From Blastomonas fulva (lineage in GTDB: Bacteria > Pseudomonadota > Alphaproteobacteria > Sphingomonadales > Sphingomonadaceae), in assembly GCF_003431825.1 (NCBI RefSeq), contig NZ_CP020083.1:3913382-3977381 (forward strand): DNA of 64,000 bases. The letters run 5' to 3'. Shown here in pieces: positions 46,717 to 56,360 of this stretch (within the stretch, counting starts at the first letter, position 1; every line of letters starts with the position of its first letter). Both the position numbers and the translations under genes were made by a program. Under the pieces are notes generated by a model. That model searched no databases, was not told the origin of the DNA, and was given only the letters and a program-made list of their open reading frames with translations.

Positions 46717-49419
46717 ATGGCAGACATAGACACCACCCCGCCCGCCCCCATCAGCCAGAACCCCGATATCCGCTATCTTGGCCGGATCTTGGGCGACGTC
46801 ATCCGCGCCTATGGCGGCGAGAAGCTGTTCCGCCAGACCGAATACATCCGCTCGGCCAGCGTCGACCGGCACCGCGGCGTTGCCGGCGCCGATGGCATCG
46901 ACACCGGTCTCGATTCGCTCAATCTCGACGACACGCTCGCCTTTGTGCGCGGATTCATGCTGTTTTCTATGCTCGCCAATCTCGCCGAGGACCGGCAGGG
47001 CGTGGCGCAGGAGACCGGTGCAACCGTGGCAGAAGCGGTCGAGCGGCTGCGCGAACATGGCATCGGCGATGCCGCGATCACCGACCTGCTCGAGCACAGC
47101 CTGATCGTTCCGGTGCTCACCGCGCACCCCACCGAAGTGCGGCGCAAGTCGATGATCGACCACAAGAACCGCGTTGCCGATCTGATGAAGATGAAGGATG
47201 CGGGGCTCGACCACACCCCCAGCGGCGACCGAATCGACGAGGCGCTGCACCGCCAGATCGCTCTGCTGTGGCAGACCCGTCCGCTGCGCCGCGACCGGCT
47301 GTTCGTCGCCGACGAGGTGGAGAATGCCCGCGCCTACATGCAGGACGTGTTCCTCCCCGCGCTGCCGATGCTCTATGCCCGCTGGGAGCGCGTGCTGGGC
47401 CACCGCCCGCCCGCGTTCCTGCGGCTGGGCAGCTGGATCGGCGGCGACCGCGACGGCAACCCGTTCGTCACCGCCGATGCGCTGCGCCATGCGCTGGGGC
47501 GGCAGTGCGAGACCGCGCTGGTGCATTATCTCGACGGCGTCCACGCGCTCGGCCAGGACCTTTCGATCGCCACCGGGCTTTCGAACACCCCCGATGCGGT
47601 GCTGGCGCTGGCGGAAGCCAGCGGCGACACCTCGCCCAGCCGCGCCGACGAACCTTATCGCCGCGCGCTTGCAGGAATCTATGCGCGGCTGTGCGCCACG
47701 CATATCCGCCTCACCGGCAAGCAGCCGCCGCGCCCCTCTATGCTGTCGGGCGAGGCCTATGCCAGCCCTTCCGAGCTGCGGCACGATCTGGCGGTGCTCG
47801 CCAACGGGCTTGCCAGCGATGGCGCTGGAATCCTGGCGAGTGGCGGCGCGCTAGGACGGCTGATCCGCGCGGTTGAAATCTTCGGCTTCCACCTCGCCAC
47901 GCTCGACCTCAGGCAGAACAGCGACGTCCACGAGCGCGTGGTGGCAGAGCTGCTCAAGGCCGCAGGCGTGTGCGCCGATTACGCCGCGCTGGACGAGGCG
48001 GCCCGCGTCGCGTTGCTGCGCGCCGAGCTCGGCCATGGCCGCCTGCTGATCAACCGCTGGCACGATTACAGCGAGGAGACCGCCAAGGAGATCGCGATCG
48101 TCGAGGCCGCCGCCCAGGCGCATGTCGATTACGGGCCGCAGGCGATCACCGCGTACAACATCAGCAAGGCCGAAAGCGTGTCCGACATGCTCGAAGTCAA
48201 CCTGCTGCTCAAGGAGGCTGGGCTCTACCGCCCCGGCGGCGATGCCGGGGCCGCCCCGCAGGCTGCTATCATGGCGGTGCCCTTGTTCGAGACGATCGGC
48301 GATCTCGAAGCCGCACCGCAGGTGATGCGCGCTTATTTCGCGCTTCCCGAAATCGCAGGCCTGGTGAAGGCGCGCGGCTATCAGGAGGTGATGGTCGGCT
48401 ATTCGGATAGCAACAAGGACGGCGGCTATCTCACCTCGACCTGGAGCCTCAACCACGCCAGCCGCGCGCTCGCCAAGGTGTTCGTCGACACCGGGATCGC
48501 GATGCAATTGTTCCACGGCCGCGGGGGTGCTGTCGGGCGCGGCGGCGGATCGAGCTTTGCCGCGATCCGCGCGCAGCCCAAGGGGACGGTGCAGGGCCGC
48601 ATCCGCATCACCGAACAGGGCGAGGTCATCGCCGCGAAATACGGCACGGTCGAAAGCGCGGAGCTCAACCTCGAGGCTATCACCTCGGCCGCCCTGATCG
48701 CGACGCTCGACCATGATGATCTGAGCGAAGCCGATGAGGCGCGCTTTGCCGCCGCGATGGACATGATCTCGCGCGATGCCTTCCGCAGCTATCGCGACCT
48801 GGTCTACGGCACCGAGGGGTTCAACCAGTTCTTCCGCGCCGCCACCCCGATCACAGAGATCGCCGGGCTCAAGATCGGCTCGCGTCCGGCAAGCCGCTCC
48901 AAGAGCCAGCGGATCGAGGATCTGCGCGCTATACCCTGGGTGTTCAGCTGGGCGCAGGCGCGAATCATGCTGCCGGGCTGGTATGGCGTTGGCCAGGCGC
49001 TGCAGGGGCATGCCGACAAGGGCCTGCTCACCGCGATGGCGCAGGGCTGGCCGTTCTTCCAGGCGCTGCTCGGGAATATGGAGATGGTGCTGGCCAAGTC
49101 CGACATGGGGATTGCGCGCCATTATGCCGGGCTGGTCCCCGACGAAAAGCTGCGCGAGCAGGTCTTCGGTTCGATCACATCGGGCTGGAACGCAGCGCAC
49201 GACAATCTGCTGAGCATCACCGGTCAGTCGCGACTGCTCGCAGACAATCCTGCGCTAGATGCCTCGATCCGGCTGCGGCTGCCCTATATCGAGCCGCTCA
49301 ACCTGCTGCAGATAGAGCTGATCAAGCGCCACCGCGCGGGCGAGGCCGACGAGCGTATTCCCGAGGGCATCCAGCTGTCGATCAACGCAATTGCCACCGC
49401 GCTGCGCAACAGCGGCTGA
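46717..49419 (+). CDS. ppc: phosphoenolpyruvate carboxylase
   Basis: A 900-residue PEP carboxylase forming oxaloacetate from PEP and bicarbonate. Motifs: VLTAHPTEVRRKSMIDHKNR near 130, GSWIGGDRDGNPFVTADAL, EVMVGYSDSNKDGGYLTSTW, LFHGRGGAVGRGGGSSFAAI (catalytic Gly-rich loop with His and Arg) and RIRITEQGEVIAAKYG. Start ATG 46717. With ppdK at the left edge it represents the PEP node of central metabolism. Divergent from phoA. Confidence 0.97.
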   Translation: MADIDTTPPAPISQNPDIRYLGRILGDVIRAYGGEKLFRQTEYIRSASVDRHRGVAGADGIDTGLDSLNLDDTLAFVRGFMLFSMLANLAEDRQGVAQETGATVAEAVERLREHGIGDAAITDLLEHSLIVPVLTAHPTEVRRKSMIDHKNRVADLMKMKDAGLDHTPSGDRIDEALHRQIALLWQTRPLRRDRLFVADEVENARAYMQDVFLPALPMLYARWERVLGHRPPAFLRLGSWIGGDRDGNPFVTADALRHALGRQCETALVHYLDGVHALGQDLSIATGLSNTPDAVLALAEASGDTSPSRADEPYRRALAGIYARLCATHIRLTGKQPPRPSMLSGEAYASPSELRHDLAVLANGLASDGAGILASGGALGRLIRAVEIFGFHLATLDLRQNSDVHERVVAELLKAAGVCADYAALDEAARVALLRAELGHGRLLINRWHDYSEETAKEIAIVEAAAQAHVDYGPQAITAYNISKAESVSDMLEVNLLLKEAGLYRPGGDAGAAPQAAIMAVPLFETIGDLEAAPQVMRAYFALPEIAGLVKARGYQEVMVGYSDSNKDGGYLTSTWSLNHASRALAKVFVDTGIAMQLFHGRGGAVGRGGGSSFAAIRAQPKGTVQGRIRITEQGEVIAAKYGTVESAELNLEAITSAALIATLDHDDLSEADEARFAAAMDMISRDAFRSYRDLVYGTEGFNQFFRAATPITEIAGLKIGSRPASRSKSQRIEDLRAIPWVFSWAQARIMLPGWYGVGQALQGHADKGLLTAMAQGWPFFQALLGNMEMVLAKSDMGIARHYAGLVPDEKLREQVFGSITSGWNAAHDNLLSITGQSRLLADNPALDASIRLRLPYIEPLNLLQIELIKRHRAGEADERIPEGIQLSINAIATALRNSG

Positions 49420-49548
49420 GGCTCGCGCGGCTCTGCGCCAAGGGGCTCGCAATAATGGACGGCTTGCGCCAGACTGGCGCGAAGACCGGCCCATTGGATT
49501 GAGGGAAGTCCGCTTGCATCGTTCTGTCGCCTCTGGCATTCGGGTTAG

Positions 49549-51021
49549 ATGATAACGCTATCATCACTCCATATCCATGCCGCTGACGGGGTGGGCGTGG
49601 CCTTGCGCGATCTCGCCGCGGGCGAGCCTGCGCTGGGCATCACGACGGGCGCTGCCATTCCGCGCGGTCACAAGTTCGCGCTGCGTGCGCACCGCGCGGG
49701 CGAGGTTGTCACCAAATACGGCCAGCCCATCGGCGTTGCGACCTCCGCCATCGCGCCGGGCGATCATGTCCACAGCCACAATCTGGTCACCGCGCTGGAT
49801 GGCGAGATCGCCTATATGCCCGGCGCCTCGACCACCGCAGGAACCCGGGCCAGCGACCCCGCGACCTGGCAGGGCTACCACCGCGCTGATGGCAGGTTTG
49901 CCACCCGCAACGAGATCTGGATCCTGCCGACGGTGGGCTGCGTGGCGGTCACCGCCGAGCAGGTCGCGCGCGATGCCAGCGCGCGCCATGCAGGCCGGGT
50001 CGATGGCATCCACGCCTTTACCCACCCGCACGGCTGCTCGCAGCTGGGCGATGACCTCTGCGGGACACGCGCCGCGCTGGCCGGGCTCGCTGCCAATCCC
50101 AATGCGGCAGGCGTCCTGCTGCTGGGGCTGGGCTGCGAATCCAACCAGCTCGACGCGCTGATCGCCAGCGTGCCCGAAGCCGCGCGCGGCAAGGTGCGGA
50201 TGCTGACATCGCAGGCGGTGGGCAACGAGCTCGACGCGGCCGCCGCGCTGATTGACGAGCTGGTCGACCAGGCGACAGCCGCGCGTCGCGAGCCCTGCCC
50301 GCTGTCGGCGCTCACCGTCGGGCTCAAATGCGGCGGGTCCGACGGCCTGTCGGGGCTCACCGCCAACCCGCTGCTCGGCCGTTTCGCGGACCGGCTCGCG
50401 GCGGCGGGCGGCACGCCTGTGCTTACCGAAATTCCCGAGATCTTCGGCGCCGAACACGCGCTGCTGTCGCGCGCCATCGACCGCCAGACATTCGAGGCAG
50501 GCGCCGCGTTGGTCAACCGCTTCAAGCGCTATTTCCTCGATCAGGGGCTGCCGGTTTCGGAAAACCCCTCGCCCGGCAACATCGCAGGCGGCATTACCAC
50601 GCTGGAGGAAAAGTCGCTGGGTGCGGTGCAGAAGGCGGGACAGGCGCCGCTGGTGCATGTCGTGGATTATGGCGAGGCAGCTCCGCCGGGTGGGCTCGCG
50701 CTGCTCGAAGCACCGGGCAACGACGCGGTCTCCTCCACTGCGCTCGCAGCGGCGGGATGCACTATGGTGCTGTTCACCACCGGACGCGGCACGCCGCTCG
50801 GCTTTCCAGTCCCCACCGTCAAGATCGCCTCGAACGCCGCGCTCGCCGCCGCGAAGCCGCACTGGATCGATTTCGATGCCTCGATCGCGCTGGAAGACCC
50901 CGAAGCCGCCGACCGCCAGTTCCTCGCCACGCTGCTTGCCATCGCCAGCGGCGCGCGGACCGCTGCCGAGAAGCAGGGCCAGCGCACGATCGCGATCTGG
51001 AAGCGCGGCGTGACGCTATAG
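49549..51021 (+). CDS. UxaA family dehydratase (altronate/galactarate-type)
   Basis: A 490-residue sugar-acid dehydratase. The N-terminal SAF domain (IPRGHKFALRAHRAGEVVTK, VATSAIAPGDHVHSHNL) is followed by the UxaA catalytic domain (VDGIHAFTHPHGCSQLGDD, GVLLLGLGCESNQLDALI, VGLKCGGSDGLSGLTANPLL, NPSPGNIAGGITTLEEKSLG) with Cys residues that may ligate iron. ATG 49549. Substrate could be altronate, galactarate or a related aldonate. Followed 104 bases later by an IlvD/Edd-type dehydratase, suggesting one sugar-acid pathway. Confidence 0.92.
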   Translation: MITLSSLHIHAADGVGVALRDLAAGEPALGITTGAAIPRGHKFALRAHRAGEVVTKYGQPIGVATSAIAPGDHVHSHNLVTALDGEIAYMPGASTTAGTRASDPATWQGYHRADGRFATRNEIWILPTVGCVAVTAEQVARDASARHAGRVDGIHAFTHPHGCSQLGDDLCGTRAALAGLAANPNAAGVLLLGLGCESNQLDALIASVPEAARGKVRMLTSQAVGNELDAAAALIDELVDQATAARREPCPLSALTVGLKCGGSDGLSGLTANPLLGRFADRLAAAGGTPVLTEIPEIFGAEHALLSRAIDRQTFEAGAALVNRFKRYFLDQGLPVSENPSPGNIAGGITTLEEKSLGAVQKAGQAPLVHVVDYGEAAPPGGLALLEAPGNDAVSSTALAAAGCTMVLFTTGRGTPLGFPVPTVKIASNAALAAAKPHWIDFDASIALEDPEAADRQFLATLLAIASGARTAAEKQGQRTIAIWKRGVTL

Positions 51022-51125
51022 GGCTTGTGCAACGCCCCTCGCGCGGTGCATGGTAGCGCAATCATGAAGCGATGTCGGCGCGGTGCGACCGGGATAACCG
51101 ACACGTCACTGGAGAGTTTGAAGGC

Positions 51126-52904
51126 ATGGACAGACAGCCAAAACGACCGTTCCGGTCGCGTGAATGGTTCGCTGCGCCGGGCAGGAGCGACATGGCCGCG
51201 CTCTATCTCGAGCGGTTCATGAACTATGGCCTGACCCCTGCCGAGCTGATGTCCGGCAGGCCGATCATCGGCATCGCGCAGTCTGGCTCCGACCTCTCGC
51301 CGTGCAACCGCATCCATCTCGATCTGGCGCGGCGGGTGCGCGAGGGCATCCGCGATGCGGGCGGCATTCCGATGGAGTTCCCGCTGCACCCGATCTTCGA
51401 GAACTGCCGCCGCCCCACCGCCGCGCTCGACCGCAACCTGGCCTATCTGGGGCTGGTCGAGATCCTCAACGGCTATCCCATCGATGCGGTGGTGCTGACC
51501 ACGGGCTGCGACAAGACCACGCCTGCGCAGGTGATGGCCGCCTCTACCGTCGATATTCCCGCGATCGTGCTGTCGGGCGGACCGATGCTCGACGGCTGGC
51601 ACGAGGGCGAGCTGGTCGGATCGGGCACGGTGATCTGGCGCAGCCGCCGCAAGCTGGCCGCAGGCGAGATCGACGAGGCCGAGTTCCTGGCGCGCGCCAC
51701 CGACAGCGCGCCGTCTGCCGGGCATTGCAACACCATGGGCACCGCTTCGACGATGAACGCGGTGGCCGAGGTGCTGGGCCTTTCGCTGCCCGGCTGCGCA
51801 GCGATCCCCGCGCCCTATCGCGAGCGCGGGCAGATGGCGTACGAGACCGGCAGGCGTGCGGTCGAGATCGCCTATGAAGACCTGCGCCCCTCGCAGATTC
51901 TCACCGAGGCCGCGTTCCGCAACGCCATCGCTGCGGTCACCGCGATCGGCGGTTCGTCCAACGCGCAGCCGCATATCGTCGCGATGGCGCGCCATGCCGG
52001 CATCGAGGTTACCGCGCAGGACTGGATGCAGGCTTATGAGCTGCCGCTGCTGGTCGACATGCAGCCCGCAGGCCGCTTCCTCGGCGAGCATTTCCACCGC
52101 GCAGGCGGCGTGCCTGCTGTCCTGTGCGAACTGCTGGCGGCGGGCGTGATCGATGGCGATGCGCTGACGATTACCGGCCAGAGCCTGGCCGACAACCTGA
52201 CGGGCCGACAAAGCCGCAACCGCGAGGTGATCCGCGCCTTTGACACCCCGCTGATGGAGCGCGCAGGCTTTCTGGTGCTGCGCGGCAACCTGTTCGATTT
52301 TGCGATCATGAAGACCAGCGTCATCGGCGAGGACTTCCGCAACCGCTATCTCTCGCGCCCCGGTGCGGAGAACATCTTCGAAGGTCGGGCGATCGTGTTC
52401 GACGGGTCGGACGACTATCACCACCGCATCAACGATCCCGCGCTGGGCATCGATGCCGATTGCGTGCTGGTGATCCGCGGCGCGGGCGTGCTCGGCTGGC
52501 CGGGGTCGGCCGAAGTCGTCAACATGCAGCCGCCCGACGGCCTGATCCAGCAGGGTATCATGAGCCTACCGACTCTCGGCGACGGTCGGCAATCGGGCAC
52601 GTCCGACAGCCCCTCGATCCTCAACGCCTCGCCCGAGAGTGCGGCAGGCGGCGGGCTGTCGTGGCTGCAGACCGGCGATATGATCCGCGTCGATCTCAAC
52701 ACCGGGCGCTGCGACGCACTGGTCGACGAAGCCGAGATCGCCCGGCGCAAGCAGCACATCCCCTCCCCGCCGATCCCGCCCAGCAACACCCCATGGGAAG
52801 AGCTGTACCGAGAGAAGACCAGCCAGCTCGCAGATGGCGGCGTGCTGGAAATGGCCATCAAATATCGCGGAACATCCCACAAAACACCAAGGCACAACCA
52901 CTGA
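51126..52904 (+). CDS. IlvD/Edd family dehydratase (sugar-acid type)
   Basis: A 592-residue Fe-S dehydratase. Cluster Cys residues appear in GSDLSPCNRIHLDLARRV, VVLTTGCDKTTPAQVMAAST and SAPSAGHCNTMGTASTMN; GHTEP-like sugar-acid motifs are seen as DGWHEGELVGSGTVIWRSRR. Length and these motifs fit pentonate/hexonate dehydratases (for example xylonate or arabonate). ATG 51126 (MDRQPKRPFRS). Likely acts with the UxaA dehydratase just upstream. The end of this gene marks the left edge of the accessory region. Confidence 0.92.
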   Translation: MDRQPKRPFRSREWFAAPGRSDMAALYLERFMNYGLTPAELMSGRPIIGIAQSGSDLSPCNRIHLDLARRVREGIRDAGGIPMEFPLHPIFENCRRPTAALDRNLAYLGLVEILNGYPIDAVVLTTGCDKTTPAQVMAASTVDIPAIVLSGGPMLDGWHEGELVGSGTVIWRSRRKLAAGEIDEAEFLARATDSAPSAGHCNTMGTASTMNAVAEVLGLSLPGCAAIPAPYRERGQMAYETGRRAVEIAYEDLRPSQILTEAAFRNAIAAVTAIGGSSNAQPHIVAMARHAGIEVTAQDWMQAYELPLLVDMQPAGRFLGEHFHRAGGVPAVLCELLAAGVIDGDALTITGQSLADNLTGRQSRNREVIRAFDTPLMERAGFLVLRGNLFDFAIMKTSVIGEDFRNRYLSRPGAENIFEGRAIVFDGSDDYHHRINDPALGIDADCVLVIRGAGVLGWPGSAEVVNMQPPDGLIQQGIMSLPTLGDGRQSGTSDSPSILNASPESAAGGGLSWLQTGDMIRVDLNTGRCDALVDEAEIARRKQHIPSPPIPPSNTPWEELYREKTSQLADGGVLEMAIKYRGTSHKTPRHNH

Positions 52905-52977
52905 CATGCGCGTGCTGCGGAAGTCGGCGTACAGCAGGATGCCTCCAGCACCCAATCACTCCAAGGCGACCGCAGCC

Positions 52978-53178
52978 CTAGGGCTGCAGACGGTGATCGC
53001 AAAAACGGTCGACCAACTCAAACCTGATGTCACCTGCGCCGCTCAACGACTTGGCAAACCGTTCAACTGGGGTGATCTCTTCGCCGTTCGTAGGCAGACG
53101 GGTCACGGTGACATGATATGGCGTGGGGTTGGTGACCTTGAGCGCGAAGCCGATGTCTGCCGGAACATTGTTCTTCAA
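52978..53178 (-). pseudogene. remnant of a PapD-like pilus chaperone
   Basis: A 66-codon open frame whose protein NPTPYHVTVTRLPTNGEEIT reads like the second domain of a periplasmic pilus chaperone, with KVTNPTPYHVTVTRL the typical beta-strand. It begins with a TTG directly after a stop codon and lacks the signal peptide and the first domain of the family (about 230 residues), so I take it as a truncated fragment. Upstream and downstream frames carry no missing piece. Identity is moderate. Confidence 0.4.
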
Positions 53179-53213
53179 TTATGCCTGATAAATTCCTGCA
53201 AAAGGCACTTCGA

Positions 53214-53636
53214 TTAGATAACATTGCGCACGATCCAAGCCGATAACAGCAGATTAACGATCTGCAACACGGCGACAGCGGCGAGAACAACCAATGTCCG
53301 CCTGGTGCCGATGATAAATCCGATCTGAAAAAGCCGCGCTTCGCTCCGGAACAATGACATCGCATGACCTATCCCTGGGAGCACTGCATCCTGATCTCGG
53401 CGCAGCGCATCCAGCTCCTTGTGCAATGCGAGCGTCAGCGCCTCAAACTGCTCCACCTGTACTTCGCTGGAGCGTCGCTCACCGTTAGCGGCCAACGCAT
53501 TGCGAATGAGTTCTTCGAACCGCTCCGGGCTGGAATTTGAATAGGCAAGCATATGCGCCAAACTCGAGACATCGTTGCCCGGCAATCTTGCCTGCTCATC
53601 AATCGCCGAGCCGGCGCATTGTGAACCGGTGGGCAT
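53214..53636 (-). CDS. hypothetical protein with C-terminal membrane helix
   Basis: A 140-residue protein of unknown family. A helical, charged middle (RRSSEVQVEQFEALTLALHK to ELDALRRDQDAVLPG) suggests a coiled coil; one strong membrane segment (TLVVLAAVAVLQIVNLLLSA) lies near the C-terminus, giving a tail-anchored topology. ATG 53636 is used; a GTG at 53642 or ATG codons inside the gene are alternatives. Base composition is lower in GC than housekeeping neighbours. Coding is probable but not certain. Confidence 0.55.
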   Translation of the reverse strand: MPTGSQCAGSAIDEQARLPGNDVSSLAHMLAYSNSSPERFEELIRNALAANGERRSSEVQVEQFEALTLALHKELDALRRDQDAVLPGIGHAMSLFRSEARLFQIGFIIGTRRTLVVLAAVAVLQIVNLLLSAWIVRNVI

Positions 53637-53937
53637 TCTCACGACAGGTTCTCAACCTCATGGGAGACGTGGCAAATCGCAGATAAGGTCTGAACCAGAC
53701 CCAAACGCGCGCGCAGTCGCCGCGAACCACACGCCTGTCGACGACCAAAGCGTGTGGTGTTCGGCGGTCGCCTGATGCCGGCAGCATGGCAGGTCGAGAT
53801 CAATGAAGAGCGGCAGGAGGTGGCTCCTGGTATAGGGGAAGGAAACGCCCCCCTGCCGCCGCGGTCTAGGGACCGCGCTCCGTAGTGCGACCCGACGGAG
53901 CCTAACCGGAAAAAACAAGGTACTGGGTGGGTCACCA

Positions 53938-54225
53938 TCACGGGATGGCTCGCCAGATCGCCCACAGGCCGACCCAGAAGAGAACGCCAACCGGGACAAA
54001 AATTACCAGGCCCCTGAAGAAATCTGTACCGTCGTCGAGATCCAGCCATTGTGAGGCTTCCGCCGAGAGCCCATGTTGCTGGCGCGGATCGAAGCACGTC
54101 GTCCGATGAGCGTCCATCGCAGGCGCCTCAACAGGGGCGTCCGGCACATTGACCGGAGGGCATATTCTTCCAACAGCATCTGGGAGCTGCATCCGCAAAT
54201 CAAGTGGGTTGGGTGGCGCTCGCAT
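53938..54225 (-). CDS. small membrane protein coupled to EAL-like gene
   Basis: A 95-residue protein with a Pro-rich N-terminus and a single membrane helix near the C-terminus (FFRGLVIFVPVGVLFWVGLW). The ATG 54225 lies two bases after the stop of the GGDEF/EAL gene, with AGAGGG upstream of it, so it is translationally coupled and probably a partner. No family recognised. Confidence 0.6.
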   Translation of the reverse strand: MRAPPNPLDLRMQLPDAVGRICPPVNVPDAPVEAPAMDAHRTTCFDPRQQHGLSAEASQWLDLDDGTDFFRGLVIFVPVGVLFWVGLWAIWRAIP

Positions 54226-54227
54226 GT

Positions 54228-55595
54228 TCAGGCCCTCTCGCCGACATAGCGGGGAAGCGCGAGCTGACGCCTGAAATGATCAACATTGACATGCCATGCT
54301 GCGCCTGTCGCAGGGCACCTGGGTAAGATCCAGCGGGCGGCCCCAACATGCTCACCAGTGCCCCATAGACCGCCTACGACAATCGCGTTCTTGGCCAGCG
54401 CACGAGTGTCCACTCCCTCCAGCACGACCACAGGGGCAATGGCCATTGCCACCCCCAGCAGATGCCTCAACAGATCTAGATCGCGGGCACTTTCCAATGT
54501 CAGCCGGAGAAACATCGCCTCGATTGTGATGACATCGGGCCGCAGCGCCAGCAGAGAGGCAATGGAGCCATTGTCGTTCCCCATACGCTCGAAAACGATC
54601 ACACATCCAAGTGCGCGAAGTTCATCCGCCAAAGCAGCGGCAGCGCTTACCGATACGAATGCACAGGTGCCGTCGATCGCGATAAACAGTCGCCGCCCCA
54701 ACGAGCGGCACGCCCTCAATCGCGCGAGCACCGGTTCCCACCAGCACAACGACTGAAAGGATGACGCAGCCACCGCCACTGCAATAGGGCCAACTTCAGA
54801 GCCAGCCAGAAGATCGATCGCCTGCAGCAGCGCATGCTGATCGAAAGCCGCTGTCAGCCCCAACCGATGCATCGCCTTGCGCGACACATCCCACTCCCCC
54901 GCCCCGCCGTCCGCCTGCAGGGCACTGAGCATACCGCGGTAGTACAGCGACGTATCGTTCTCCAAGTGGCGGACAGGTTTCCAGGCAAACTGCAACTGGT
55001 CGCGGTTCAACTGCTCATACAATTCCGCAACGATCGCCATGTCGCGTTGGTAGCCATCAAAGCCGTCCAGCCGGGCCATGGCGCAAATCTGTGCACATTC
55101 CAGGCGAGCATGCGCTTGGGCAAGCAGGCATTCGCCCGGCAGGCCCTGATCCCCGGCCATCGAGCCAGCCGTCAAGGCAGACGCCAGAACATGGACACTC
55201 CGGGCGCCGAACGCCAAGGCACGACGCCCTATTGCCGAGCACCAGATCGCAACCTTTTGGCGACACTGAGCCCGGCCGACACCGTCAGTGCTGTCTCTTG
55301 CTGCCAGCACGAGATCAAACACACCGGTGGCACGGGAACAGATCTTCCCGAAGACATGTGGATCGCTGGCGATGAAGACCTGCAAAGACGCAAGGACCTG
55401 GCTGGACACACTGTCCGCAAAGTCACCACCGTAGACAGAAGCGATCGCCTGCAGATTCCCGATGCGTAACGCGAATGCCTCCCCTTGCGCGAGGTCCTGC
55501 GAAAGATCGCTTTCAGCCCGAAGACGGGGGCACGCGACAGTGTGCCAAGCACCGTCAGGCATCGATCCACGCGGCGCTGACCATTCGATACCCAT
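54228..55595 (-). CDS. degenerate GGDEF/EAL-domain protein
   Basis: A 455-residue protein with a GGDEF-like region (about residues 45-115, RIGNLQAIASVYGGDF, lacking the full GGDEF signature) and an EAL-like domain (about 210-450). Catalytic residues of EAL phosphodiesterases are not there: the E-A-L signature is replaced by YYRGMLSAL, the DDFG loop by FERMGNDNG, and KID by ITIEAMF, while EGVDTRALAKN keeps the fold. So it is more likely a c-di-GMP-binding or purely regulatory protein than an enzyme. ATG 55595 has GGAGGGG six bases upstream. A small membrane protein follows two bases downstream. Such genes occur on mobile elements. Confidence 0.78.
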   Translation of the reverse strand: MGIEWSAPRGSMPDGAWHTVACPRLRAESDLSQDLAQGEAFALRIGNLQAIASVYGGDFADSVSSQVLASLQVFIASDPHVFGKICSRATGVFDLVLAARDSTDGVGRAQCRQKVAIWCSAIGRRALAFGARSVHVLASALTAGSMAGDQGLPGECLLAQAHARLECAQICAMARLDGFDGYQRDMAIVAELYEQLNRDQLQFAWKPVRHLENDTSLYYRGMLSALQADGGAGEWDVSRKAMHRLGLTAAFDQHALLQAIDLLAGSEVGPIAVAVAASSFQSLCWWEPVLARLRACRSLGRRLFIAIDGTCAFVSVSAAAALADELRALGCVIVFERMGNDNGSIASLLALRPDVITIEAMFLRLTLESARDLDLLRHLLGVAMAIAPVVVLEGVDTRALAKNAIVVGGLWGTGEHVGAARWILPRCPATGAAWHVNVDHFRRQLALPRYVGERA

Positions 55596-55629
55596 GCTGC
55601 CCCTCCGCTCGGAGTGATTCTCCAAGAGG

Positions 55630-55652
55630 GCAACGAAATACCTAGTTCTGTT
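55630..55652. repeat. inverted repeat, left copy (23 bp)
   Basis: GCAACGAAATACCTAGTTCTG plus two bases; its reverse complement recurs at 56433-56455 with one mismatch (22 of 23). The copies bracket a broken tyrosine recombinase gene. It lies 35 bases upstream of the EAL-like start. Confidence 0.7.
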
Positions 55653-55738
55653 GCCTCTGACAAGCATTCTAGCATAATTTGCAATTTTTTACCCCTGATT
55701 TATGCGCAAGGCGGGTGATGCTTGATTATGAATGCGCG

Positions 55739-56360
55739 TCATTCAGGCTGCTTGTCGATCGACGCATCAGCAAGCTTGAGCGCTGAATTGCGCCACATGC
55801 GCTGCGCGATCGAGCGCTCTTCAGGCCCCACTGCGCTAGCATAAATGGCTGTTGTCCGCATGTCTGCATGACCCAGCCATCGCTGGACCATATTGAGCGG
55901 GACCTGTGACTGTATGGCAGCCACACCGAAACAGTGGCGCAAGCCCTTTGGCATTGCATGTATACCGTTAGACCAGCAGCTTCCATGACTTTACGAATAC
56001 GGCGATACGCAGTGACACGCGTGAATGGCCATAGCTTGGGCGCCTGCTTTCCCTGGCCCACATGACCACCAAGGTCGTGGACACGGAACAGTAAGTCAAT
56101 CAGGTCTGCCTGAACCGGCACAGTGCGATAGACGCCAGCCCTTCGTTTCTTTAGGCATTCGATAACTATCGTTTCGTCTCTTTATCGATACTGTCGGATG
56201 TTAGGGAAAGAGCTTCAGATATACGACATCCTGTTGCCGATATCACCCACACAGTGTCATTGTTGTGCTGTCGAACTTTGATGCGGTATCCAGAAACGCT
56301 TTTCGTTCTGAGCTCGTCAGATATTTCTTTGACCGTTCTGCCATAGATCATGTGTTGCAT
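55739..56360 (-). pseudogene. broken tyrosine recombinase (phage-type integrase)
   Basis: Three reading-frame pieces that together make the catalytic half of a tyrosine recombinase. The first (from 56360) has ATGCRISEALSLT with the active-site Arg and stops in KETKR; the next frame continues IVIECLKKRRAGVYRTVPVQ and WPFTRVTAYRRIRKVMEAAG; the last has MPKGLRHCFGVAAIQSQVPL and WLGHADMRTTAIYA with the His and the nucleophile Tyr. Frameshifts lie near 56165 and 55960. The N-terminal half is missing and replaced by unrelated sequence. It is therefore inactive unless frames are rescued. Marks a past integration event. Confidence 0.82.

Noticed and set aside
53973..53982. 10-base match (CCCAGAAGAG) to the tRNA-Leu 3' region as possible att site
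   Set aside because: Only 10 bases, in the wrong place inside a coding frame, and it diverges right after; chance match.
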